A DNA stretch of 64,000 nt from Pandoraea anapnoica. Lineage in GTDB: Bacteria; Pseudomonadota; Gammaproteobacteria; Burkholderiales; Burkholderiaceae. Where the stretch lies: NCBI RefSeq assembly GCF_902459765.1, contig NZ_CABPSP010000004.1, positions 124,001 through 188,000 of the forward strand, given 5' to 3'. Positions within the stretch are counted from its first letter, which is position 1; each line of letters starts with the position of its first letter. A program made the position numbers and the translations under genes. Below, one piece after another: positions 34,070 to 40,785 of the stretch. The notes under the pieces are model-generated. The model was not told the origin of the DNA. It saw only the letters and a list, made by a program, of their open reading frames with translations, and did no database searches.

Positions 34070-34321
34070 TCACCCGCCTGCGTGCTGCTCGGGGCGGTGC
34101 TGCCGCCAGTACAGCATCAGTAGCGCACTTCCCAGCATTCCGCCCACATGAGCGAAGTGTGCGATACCGTTAAGCGCCCCGGAAACACCGAGTGCCAACT
34201 CGGCAATGCCGTAAAGCGTTGCAAATAGCCTGGCGGTGAGGGGAATGAGCGGCATGAGCAAAATGACCGTTTCGCCATGCCGGTCATGAGTGTCGTCCCC
34301 CTCGACGCCGACACCCCGCAA
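34070..34321 (-). pseudogene. Rhomboid protease, C-terminal remnant
   Basis: The frame reads LMPLIPLTARLFATLYGIAEL, then GIAHFAHVGGMLGSALLMLYWR, the last two helices of a bacterial rhomboid protease including the catalytic histidine in AHFAHVGGM. The helices carrying the catalytic serine are missing and no start or continuation was found upstream, so this is a gene fragment. Confidence 0.75.
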
Positions 34322-34347
34322 TACCGCGACGGGTATTTAGCGTCGCG

Positions 34348-34402
34348 CCGTTCATGGCACGGAAAAGCCGCGCGGACCGGCGAGCTTAGCCTGCATGAAC
34401 GG
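34348..34402. repeat. Inverted repeat with 9-bp arms
   Basis: CCGTTCATG (34348-34356) and CATGAACGG (34394-34402) are perfect inverted copies 37 bp apart, between the rhomboid remnant and the secreted protein gene. It may mark the edge of a deletion or act as a weak terminator; no T run follows. Confidence 0.4.
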
Positions 34403-34452
34403 TGCGTCGTGTGGGGGCGCGCCCGTCGCGCGCGTCGTTGCCAGCGTGTTAA

Positions 34453-34929
34453 TCAGCGTTTCGATGGTGTCGGGCAGTTTGCGCAAAGGCGCATATCGCC
34501 AAGATAGTCGGGGATATCCCAGTGGAAATTCAATTCCACGCTGCCCCGGGGCGGAACGCGAACGTTGCGGCGCTCTGCCATTTGCGGCAGTTGGGCCGCA
34601 ACGCCGTAACGCCCTGGCGGCAGTTTGACGAAGAGGAACGGTCCTTCGGTTCGCACGGCGAGTATCGAGCGCCCGGCGGCATCGGAGATCACGACATCCA
34701 CGTCCGAGAGATAGCTGCCGGAGGTCGTTGCGAACGTCATTCGCAGGTTGTATTTGCCGGCTGCTTCATGAAATTGTCTGACTTCATCCTCACCGATGCC
34801 GCCGGTGATATATGCGACTCCCGAGGGTGCCGTCTCGTGTTTCGCTAGCGGGGCCGATATGGCATTGTCTGCCGTCCACAGGACTGAAAGCCCGGACAGC
34901 AGGAACGTCAGAGCAAAGAATCTGATCAT
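34453..34929 (-). CDS. Secreted carboxypeptidase-regulatory-like protein
   Basis: A 158-residue protein with a signal peptide (MIRFFALTFLLSGLSVLW, cleavage near residue 26) and a beta-sandwich region (ITGGIGEDEVRQF, VDVVISDAAGRSILAVRTEG, LPPGRYGVAAQ). AAGGGG precedes the ATG at 34929. It probably resides in the periplasm. The end is odd: the next frame continues with good codon use for about 48 codons past position 34496, so a late frameshift is possible. The FNR box at 35142 with TAACTT lies upstream. Confidence 0.75.
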   Translation of the reverse strand: MIRFFALTFLLSGLSVLWTADNAISAPLAKHETAPSGVAYITGGIGEDEVRQFHEAAGKYNLRMTFATTSGSYLSDVDVVISDAAGRSILAVRTEGPFLFVKLPPGRYGVAAQLPQMAERRNVRVPPRGSVELNFHWDIPDYLGDMRLCANCPTPSKR

Positions 34930-35141
34930 GGCAATTCCCCTTGGAAGCATGACGATGCGGCGTGTCGCTGCCGCGCGCAGGGGCGTCCGACAGACATTTC
35001 GTCGATCACATGTCGAACGCCAGGGACGGACCATGCGGCGTTGCGCGCCGTCGTTTTCTCGGTTTGACCGGAGGCGGCGCGCTCCGTGTCGACGACGCAG
35101 CTTCCCCACGATTCAAGTTAATCCATTGGTGCTCGGCGGGA

Positions 35142-35155
35142 TTGACGCTCGTCAA
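35142..35155 (-). promoter_or_regulatory. FNR/Anr box (TTGACGCTCGTCAA)
   Basis: A consensus-quality box. On the minus strand TAACTT (35120 to 35115) ends 33.5 nt from the centre, so the likely target is the secreted protein gene starting at 34929, with a predicted start of transcription near 35108. Confidence 0.78.
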
Positions 35156-35304
35156 TGATCGTGCTGGATGGCACTGGGGATTCTGGCCGTGGGAATGTCA
35201 AGCTGTGGAAACGCATTTCCCCGTCATTTCCTGATGAGAGTGCGACGTCACGACAATGACGTGGATTCAGTTATCGGGACGTCCATCGCAAGGCAAATGA
35301 GGAC

Positions 35305-35324
35305 TTGCTAAGTCTTTGCTAAGT
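35305..35324 (+). promoter_or_regulatory. Direct repeats TTGCTAAGT with 11-bp period
   Basis: Two exact 9-bp copies start at 35305 and 35316, one helical turn apart, and an inverted TTAGCAA stands at 35362-35368. This spacing is typical of OmpR/PhoB-class operators. They lie about 100 nt upstream of the cytochrome b561 start. Confidence 0.5.
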
Positions 35325-35424
35325 GTCGTGCCTCAGAATTTGCCGTCATGGGCTACGACATTTAGCAATATGTGCGGGCCGAAAGCAGTTCCCGACTGAC
35401 GAACATGACGAGCAAGAGGTTCAG

Positions 35425-35955
35425 ATGAAACAAAGCATTACGCGTTACGATGCGGCGTCCCGGTGCTTGCACTGGATCACTGCCGCACTTCTAGCGGTTC
35501 AATTTGGCGTCGCCTGGGCGATGCCGGATATCACGAAGCAAACGCCGGCCATCGGTCTCGTCGCGTGGCATCTCTCGTTAGGCGCAACTATTCTCGGGCT
35601 TACGGCAATACGGATGCTGTGGACGCGTTACCGGATCAAGCCGGAAAACGGGCAGAAGTCGCTTATGCATGCGTTCGCCGCTATTGCACACAAGGGGCTT
35701 TACGCACTTCTGGTGATCGTGCCCGCACTCGGTTGGATCAATGCGTCGGCCCGAGGCTACGGGGTCAAGTTCCTTGGCGTGATTCCTTTGCCTGCACTAT
35801 CGGCGCAAGGGTCATCGTTAGGTCACGCAATGGGTGACGTGCATTCGCTGCTGGCCTACGTGCTGCTGGGCGCAGTAGCGCTGCACGTTTGTGCTGCGCT
35901 TTACCATCACTGGGTGCTTCGGGACGGGACGTTGCACAAGATGCTTTCCCTTTGA
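35425..35955 (+). CDS. Cytochrome b561
   Basis: A 176-residue four-helix membrane protein with conserved heme-ligand histidines: H near residue 16 (CLHWITAALL), H49 (AWHLSLG), H in GDVHSLLAY and in LHVCAALYHH. Proteins of this family pass electrons between quinol and superoxide or other partners in the inner membrane. AAGAGG lies upstream of ATG 35425. Direct repeats upstream suggest control by an OmpR-type regulator. Confidence 0.9.
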   Translation: MKQSITRYDAASRCLHWITAALLAVQFGVAWAMPDITKQTPAIGLVAWHLSLGATILGLTAIRMLWTRYRIKPENGQKSLMHAFAAIAHKGLYALLVIVPALGWINASARGYGVKFLGVIPLPALSAQGSSLGHAMGDVHSLLAYVLLGAVALHVCAALYHHWVLRDGTLHKMLSL

Positions 35956-35987
35956 GGACATGACGGCGACTTGTCGCGGGGCGCCGC

Positions 35988-36026
35988 CAACCGAGCGCGA
36001 CGCCGCCAGTGCGGCGTGCTCGGTTG
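35988..36026. terminator. Long hairpin between convergent genes
   Basis: CAACCGAGC (35988-35996) pairs with GCTCGGTTG (36018-36026), with an inner stem ACGCCGC/GCGGCGT around a CAGT loop. It sits in the 87-bp gap between cytochrome b561 and DUF1348, where a shared bidirectional terminator is expected. There is no T tract. Confidence 0.5.
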
Positions 36027-36042
36027 CGGGTCGAACATGCAA

Positions 36043-36522
36043 TCAGAGTCCGAGATCCGACAGCCCCGGATGATCGTCCGGCCGCCGCCCAAGCGGCCAG
36101 TGGAACTTGCGCTCGGATTCCTTGATCGGCAGGTCGTTAATGCACGAGTAGCGATTCGACATCAGCCCATCCGGCCCGAACTCCCAGTTCTCGTTACCGT
36201 ACGAGCGGAACCAGTTGCCGGAATCATCCCGCCATTCGTAGGCGTAACGCACCGCGATACGGTTTTCGGTAAATGCCCACAATTCCTTGATCAGACGATA
36301 GTCGAGTTCCTTGGCCCACTTGCGCTCGAGGAAGGACTGCGCTTCGGCACGGTTGTTCACGAATTCGGCGCGGTTGCGCCATTTCGTATCGGCGGTGTAC
36401 GCGAGAGCGACCTTGGCAGCATCTCGGCTGTTCCATCCGTCCTCGGCAAGGCGGATTTTCTGAATCGCGGTCTCACGCGTGAACGGCGGAAGCGGCGGAC
36501 GGCTTTCGTTGGTGGATGACAC
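36043..36522 (-). CDS. DUF1348 family protein (NTF2-like fold)
   Basis: A 159-residue protein of the DUF1348 family: an NTF2-like alpha+beta barrel with [29 protein letters not shown] and [24 protein letters not shown]. The start is GTG 36522 with GAGG upstream. The pocket could bind a small ligand, but no reaction is known. It follows the TetR gene by 23 nt, so the two are one transcription unit under the double palindrome at 37136. Confidence 0.88.
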   Translation of the reverse strand: MSSTNESRPPLPPFTRETAIQKIRLAEDGWNSRDAAKVALAYTADTKWRNRAEFVNNRAEAQSFLERKWAKELDYRLIKELWAFTENRIAVRYAYEWRDDSGNWFRSYGNENWEFGPDGLMSNRYSCINDLPIKESERKFHWPLGRRPDDHPGLSDLGL

Positions 36523-36545
36523 GTTGGATTACCTCACGGGTTAGG

Positions 36546-37124
36546 TTAAGACACAGCAAGAAGTCGACGCGCTACACGCGCGGCGGTGTCGGCGGCTTCG
36601 GTTCCGCCGAAAACGAGCGCAACCGAAATCGCGCCGTCAATCAGGATCAACAGCTCTGCGGCGAGCGCATCCGGCTGGGGCAATCCGCTTGCGGTAGTGA
36701 GTTCGCTCAGGTAGTCGAGAAGCCGTTGTTTATGCAGTTTCGATACCGACCGAATGCCGCTGGCCGGGTCGCCAATCTCGCCCGCCGCGTTCAGGAACGC
36801 GCAACCGTGAAAGCCGTCGGAGGCAAACCACGTACGAAGGGCGTCGAAGCACGATTGCAGGCGCTCGAGAGGATCGTCGCTTTTCGATGTCGCGGCGACG
36901 AACCATTGCATCCAACGCTCGTCGCGCCGCAGGAGTGCAGCTTCGACCAACGCTTCTTTTGTCGGATAGTGACGGTAAAGCGTTTTGCGGACCACGCCCG
37001 ATTCCTTCACGATGGCATCGACGCCAGTGGCGTGAATACCCCCTGCGTAGACCAGTCGCTCGGTGGTGTCGAGCAGCGCGAGTTGAGGTGCAGAGAGATC
37101 GGCGGGTTGAGAAGAGCGGGCCAT
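36546..37124 (-). CDS. TetR family transcriptional regulator
   Basis: A 192-residue repressor. The N-terminal helix-turn-helix reads GIHATGVDAIVKESGVVRKTLYRHYPTKEALVEA; the C-terminal ligand domain resembles the YjdC/TetR_C branch. It likely represses its own promoter through the palindromes at 37136-37174 and controls the DUF1348 gene downstream. The inducer is unknown. Confidence 0.9.
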   Translation of the reverse strand: MARSSQPADLSAPQLALLDTTERLVYAGGIHATGVDAIVKESGVVRKTLYRHYPTKEALVEAALLRRDERWMQWFVAATSKSDDPLERLQSCFDALRTWFASDGFHGCAFLNAAGEIGDPASGIRSVSKLHKQRLLDYLSELTTASGLPQPDALAAELLILIDGAISVALVFGGTEAADTAARVARRLLAVS

Positions 37125-37135
37125 TGGGAAACGTG

Positions 37136-37174
37136 GAGAATGATCGTTCTCCGCAGTGTAGAACGATCATTCTC
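37136..37174. promoter_or_regulatory. Double TetR operator
   Basis: GAGAATGATCGTTCT (37136-37150) and AGAACGATCATTCTC (37160-37174) are exact inverted copies separated by 9 bp, and each is itself nearly palindromic (AGAA-N6-TTCT). They lie 12-50 nt before the TetR start codon, the standard place for autorepression by two bound dimers. Confidence 0.8.
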
Positions 37175-37306
37175 CAAAGTCAAAGAGATTTCAGGGAGCG
37201 CTTCGAATTGCGAAAACCCTCCATGTCCACCGATGCCGTGATCCACCAGAAAACCAACTCGCTCAACCGCATCCTGAGATACGGGTAAACGTCGATTCTG
37301 AAACAG

Positions 37307-37335
37307 TTGACGACACTCAGCGTCCTCCGTAAAGT
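37307..37335 (+). promoter_or_regulatory. Sigma-70 promoter of the picolinate-type cluster
   Basis: TTGACG (37307-37312), a 17-bp spacer and TAAAGT (37330-37335) make a good promoter. The predicted start at about 37342 lies inside the palindrome at 37341-37356, so a bound repressor would block it. Confidence 0.6.
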
Positions 37336-37340
37336 AATTC

Positions 37341-37356
37341 CATCAGCATACTGATG
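37341..37356 (+). promoter_or_regulatory. MarR-type operator (CATCAGCATACTGATG)
   Basis: A 16-bp palindrome, ATCAG-N4-CTGAT core. The same core occurs at 45285 and 52174, and a GTCAG-N4-CTGAC version at 52082, all upstream of cluster genes. The MarR gene at 51417 is the likely cognate repressor. It overlaps the predicted transcription start of the Rieske ferredoxin operon. Confidence 0.75.
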
Positions 37357-37374
37357 AGTTTTAGGAGAATGTCC

Positions 37375-37680
37375 ATGCCGCTGCAGTTCGTAGCGAATCT
37401 CACTGATCTGGTCGAGGATGAACCGCTCCCAGTGACTTTGGGCGAAGAGAAAATCGCCTTGTACTTGCTCGATGGAAGCGTCTACGCGACGCAAAACGTT
37501 TGCACCCATCAATATGCGTTGTTAAGCGACGGCTATATGGAAGACGGCTGCATCGAGTGTCCGTTGCATCAGGGGCGGTTCGATATCAGGACCGGTGCAG
37601 CCATGTGCTCGCCCGTGACGCAGCCGATTCGTGTGTTCCCCGTTCAGGTGGATGGCAACGCCATCCTGGTCGACATCTGA
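37375..37680 (+). CDS. Rieske-type ferredoxin
   Basis: A 101-residue [2Fe-2S] Rieske protein with ligands C43-x-H45 and C62-x2-H65. Such ferredoxins carry electrons from the flavin reductase to the terminal oxygenase. ATG 37375 has AGGAG at 7 nt; ATG 37369 is too close to it. It is the first gene of the operon with reductase and oxygenase subunits, and fits one component of a four-part 6-hydroxypicolinate monooxygenase. Confidence 0.92.
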   Translation: MPLQFVANLTDLVEDEPLPVTLGEEKIALYLLDGSVYATQNVCTHQYALLSDGYMEDGCIECPLHQGRFDIRTGAAMCSPVTQPIRVFPVQVDGNAILVDI

Positions 37681-37695
37681 CTTGCAGAAGACGCA

Positions 37696-38919
37696 ATGGA
37701 ACCCACCTATCTCATCATTGGCGGCGGCCAGGCCGGCGGTCGTGCGGCCGAGACGCTTCGCAATCAAGGCGTGACCGGCCGGGTCGTGATCGTCGGCGAC
37801 GAGTCCTGCCCGCCCTACGAACGTCCGCCGCTTTCCAAGGAAGTGCTGACTGCACCGAGCGACGAGACTTGCTTTAATGGCTGGCTGCACGAAGCTGTGT
37901 TCTATCAACGTGCGGCCATCGAGCAATTGGAGGATCGGGTCACGCGTCTTGACACCGCCCTCCAGATTGCCTATCTGGCGAGCGGTGAGCAGATTCACTA
38001 CGACAAGTGCCTCATCGCCACCGGTGGCCGTGCACGCATGCTGTCCGACATTGCACAGGGCGAACGGGTACTGTCGCTGCGAACACTGTCGGATGCCCTG
38101 CGTTTGCGTAAATTACTCAAGCGCTCACGCTCCGTTGCGGTCATCGGCGGGGGCTTTCTGGGGCTGGAATTTGCCGCGAGCGCTCGCGCACGAGGTCTTG
38201 AGGTGACCGTGTTCGAGATGGCACCGAGGTTGCTCGGCAAGGCCATGCCGGCTGCGTTCTCGCAACGCCTTGCGGCCAAGCACCTGGCGCTCGGCGTGAA
38301 GTTGAAGCTCGAGACCGGGCCGATCTCGGTAGTACAACGCGACGACGGCGTCACGGTGAACGCGGGTACCCATACGGAAACTTTCGACTTCTGTGTGCTT
38401 GCCGTGGGTCAGACCCCCAACGACGATGTTGCGCGCGCCTCGGGCATCGAGGTGAGCAACGGCATCGTCGTCGACGCGTGCTGCCGGACGTCCGCGCCGA
38501 ACGTGTTTGCCGCCGGCGATTGCGCGAATTTTCCCTTTGGACCAGGTGATGGACGGATTCGTCTCGAGTCGTGGCAGAACGCTCAGGATCAGGCAATTGC
38601 CGCCGCCAGGAGCATGCTCGGCGACGCGGCGGCATACCGGCCCACCCCACGATTCTGGACCGATCAGTACGACTGGAACGTCCAGATGATCGGGTTGCAC
38701 GACGAGACCGTGGATCAATGGGTGATGCGCGAAACCCATGCCGACAAGCTGGTCCTCATCGGGCTGAGAAATGGCGTGATCGTGTATGCGCTTGCCGTGA
38801 ATCAGGGCGGTGAAGTTCGTGCACTGCAACGCCTCATAGAACAATCCATTCCTGTCGACCCCGACCGGCTCTCCGATATGAGCCTGAAGCTTCGGCAACT
38901 CGAACGGTCGGTCGCCTGA
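37696..38919 (+). CDS. Ferredoxin reductase of a Rieske oxygenase
   Basis: A 407-residue FAD/NAD(P) protein with dinucleotide motifs IIGGGQAGGRAAE (residues 6-18) and VIGGGFLGLEFA, and the FAD motif VFAAGDCANF. It takes electrons from NADH and reduces the ferredoxin encoded 15 nt upstream. Size and layout match reductases of biphenyl-type oxygenases. Confidence 0.92.
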   Translation: MEPTYLIIGGGQAGGRAAETLRNQGVTGRVVIVGDESCPPYERPPLSKEVLTAPSDETCFNGWLHEAVFYQRAAIEQLEDRVTRLDTALQIAYLASGEQIHYDKCLIATGGRARMLSDIAQGERVLSLRTLSDALRLRKLLKRSRSVAVIGGGFLGLEFAASARARGLEVTVFEMAPRLLGKAMPAAFSQRLAAKHLALGVKLKLETGPISVVQRDDGVTVNAGTHTETFDFCVLAVGQTPNDDVARASGIEVSNGIVVDACCRTSAPNVFAAGDCANFPFGPGDGRIRLESWQNAQDQAIAAARSMLGDAAAYRPTPRFWTDQYDWNVQMIGLHDETVDQWVMRETHADKLVLIGLRNGVIVYALAVNQGGEVRALQRLIEQSIPVDPDRLSDMSLKLRQLERSVA

Positions 38920-38936
38920 TTTTCCCGGAGATATCT

Positions 38937-40229
38937 GTGTACGCCTGCGAAACCGTGATCAGCGGCCCGACGCCGCCGATCAAGAATCAACCTATCGAAA
39001 ACCTGACGTGGCCGGAAGAGGGGCTACACGCCATTCCCGACTGGGTCTACACGAGCGAATCGGTGTATGCCCGCGAGGTCGACCGAATCTTCCATGGTCG
39101 TACGTGGAACTTCGTGGCGCTTGAGGCCGAAGTGCCGAACACCGGCGATTACAAGCGATCGTACGTAGGCCCGACACCGGTGGTCGTGTCGCGCGCCGAG
39201 GACGGTTCAATCCATGTCTTCGAGAATCGATGCGCACATCGCGGTGCCGAATTCTGTCGACATAGTCGCGGCAACAACAAGGAATTCGTTTGTCCGTATC
39301 ACCAGTGGTCATACGATCTGAAGGGCAATCTGCAAGGCGTACCGTTTCGTCGGGGCGTGAACAAGCTTGGAGGGATGCCGAAAGACTTCCGTACTGAAGA
39401 TCACGGCCTGCGCAAGCTCGCGGTCGCCACGCGTAACGGCGTGGTCTTTGCTTCGTTCGTCCACGACATGGAGCCACTAGAGGAGTACCTCACGCCTGAA
39501 ATTCTTCAGGATTTCGATGCCGTGTTCAACGGCAAAAAGCTGCGCATTCTCGGCTTCTACAAGAACGAGTTGCCGTGTAACTGGAAGATGTACCACGAGA
39601 ATCTCAAGGACCCGTACCACGCGACCCTTCTGCACTCGTTCCTGGTCGTTTTCGGCTTGCTCGTGGCAGGTAACCGCTCGGCGATGATCGCCGACAGCAA
39701 ATACGGCATTCACGGCACGATGGCGTCGGCGAAGAGCGACTCGCTCTATGCGAGCGTCGATGAAGACAAGAAAAAGGAGATGCGCTCGTTTCACGAAGGG
39801 ATGACGCTGCGCGACGAACGCTTCCTGGAATTCGTCAAGGAGTTCGATTCGGAGTGGTCGGTCACGATGCAGACGATCTGGCCGAATCTGATCGTGCAAC
39901 GTGAGATGAATACGCTGGGAATCCGGCACATCGTGCCCAACGGCCCGAACAGCATGATCATGCTGTGGACCATGTTCGGCTACGAAGACGATTCCGAGGA
40001 CATGGTTCGTCACCGCCTGCGTCAGGGCAACTTGATGGGACCGTCGGGTTTCCTCGGACTGGAGGACAACGAAGCGATGAAATTCGTGCAGGAAGGCGTG
40101 CGCCGGTCGGTAACGGACCGCAGCGTCATCAAGCTCGATGCGGACAAGATCGGCACGGCGGACAACCTCATTTCCGAGGCGGCCATCCGGTCGATGTACA
40201 AACACTATCGCGAAGTCATGGGGTTCTGA
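38937..40229 (+). CDS. Rieske oxygenase large (alpha) subunit
   Basis: A 430-residue terminal oxygenase. Rieske cluster ligands are C99-x-H101 and C119-x2-H122; the mononuclear iron site is D225-P-Y-H228-x4-H233. The start is GTG 38937 with GGAG upstream. It activates oxygen to hydroxylate an aromatic ring. In context the substrate is probably 6-hydroxypicolinate, hydroxylated at C3; that is inference from the neighbouring decarboxylase and dihydroxypyridine pathway. Confidence 0.92.
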   Translation: MYACETVISGPTPPIKNQPIENLTWPEEGLHAIPDWVYTSESVYAREVDRIFHGRTWNFVALEAEVPNTGDYKRSYVGPTPVVVSRAEDGSIHVFENRCAHRGAEFCRHSRGNNKEFVCPYHQWSYDLKGNLQGVPFRRGVNKLGGMPKDFRTEDHGLRKLAVATRNGVVFASFVHDMEPLEEYLTPEILQDFDAVFNGKKLRILGFYKNELPCNWKMYHENLKDPYHATLLHSFLVVFGLLVAGNRSAMIADSKYGIHGTMASAKSDSLYASVDEDKKKEMRSFHEGMTLRDERFLEFVKEFDSEWSVTMQTIWPNLIVQREMNTLGIRHIVPNGPNSMIMLWTMFGYEDDSEDMVRHRLRQGNLMGPSGFLGLEDNEAMKFVQEGVRRSVTDRSVIKLDADKIGTADNLISEAAIRSMYKHYREVMGF

Positions 40230-40742
40230 ATGCTACTGCCAGGTTTCGAAAAGAAGCACGTCGCGCACGACGCAGCCCTGATTGCGCGCGCTGCCGTTGA
40301 GGACTTTCACGCGGAATACTGCGCTGTCGTCGACGGCGGCGATATCGAGCGTTGGCCGGAGTTCTTTACGGAGAATTGCATTTACCGCGTGACCGAGCTG
40401 GAAAACGCCACCTGTGGCTTGCCCGTGGGCCTCGTGTATGCGGAAGGCAGAGACATGCTCCATGACCGGGCGGTAGCGATTTCCCGCACACAGATGTTCG
40501 CGCCTCGCAGCATGCTGCACTTCATCTCGAACGTTCGCATTCTGAGTGCAGATGACGAGGAGATCGTCGCACAAAGCAACTATATGTTGCTGCAGACCCT
40601 CGTCGAGGGTGCGACAACGCTGCATCAGGCGGGTCGCCTTTTTGATCGCTTCGCGCGTAATGGCAATATCTTGCTGCTCAAAGAGCGCCAGGCCGTCTAC
40701 GACACAGCGATGATCGCCAACGATCTGGCATACCCGGTATGA
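40230..40742 (+). CDS. Rieske oxygenase small (beta) subunit
   Basis: A 170-residue protein of the ring-hydroxylating oxygenase beta family (NTF2-like fold: EDFHAEYCAVVDGGDIERWPEFFTENCIYRV). It begins directly after the stop codon of the alpha subunit, so translation is coupled. It has a structural role in the alpha3beta3 oxygenase. Confidence 0.9.
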   Translation: MLLPGFEKKHVAHDAALIARAAVEDFHAEYCAVVDGGDIERWPEFFTENCIYRVTELENATCGLPVGLVYAEGRDMLHDRAVAISRTQMFAPRSMLHFISNVRILSADDEEIVAQSNYMLLQTLVEGATTLHQAGRLFDRFARNGNILLLKERQAVYDTAMIANDLAYPV

Positions 40743-40785
40743 CCCCGGTCGCGATGCACAGGAAGTTCATGAGAGAGAAGACGCA

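Larger units (their letters stand above)
34930..35424. other. 495-bp gene-free regulatory region
   Basis: No convincing gene is seen. It contains the FNR box at 35142 with a minus-strand -10 for the secreted protein gene, giving that mRNA a leader of about 180 nt. Nearer cytochrome b561 lie two direct repeats of TTGCTAAGT (35305, 35316). Base composition at 35160-35400 is more AT-rich than the surrounding genes. Confidence 0.6.

Noticed and set aside
34962-35234. 90-codon plus-strand frame in the gap before cytochrome b561
   Set aside because: No ribosome site, mixed composition, and it spans the FNR box and minus-strand promoter; not supported as a gene.
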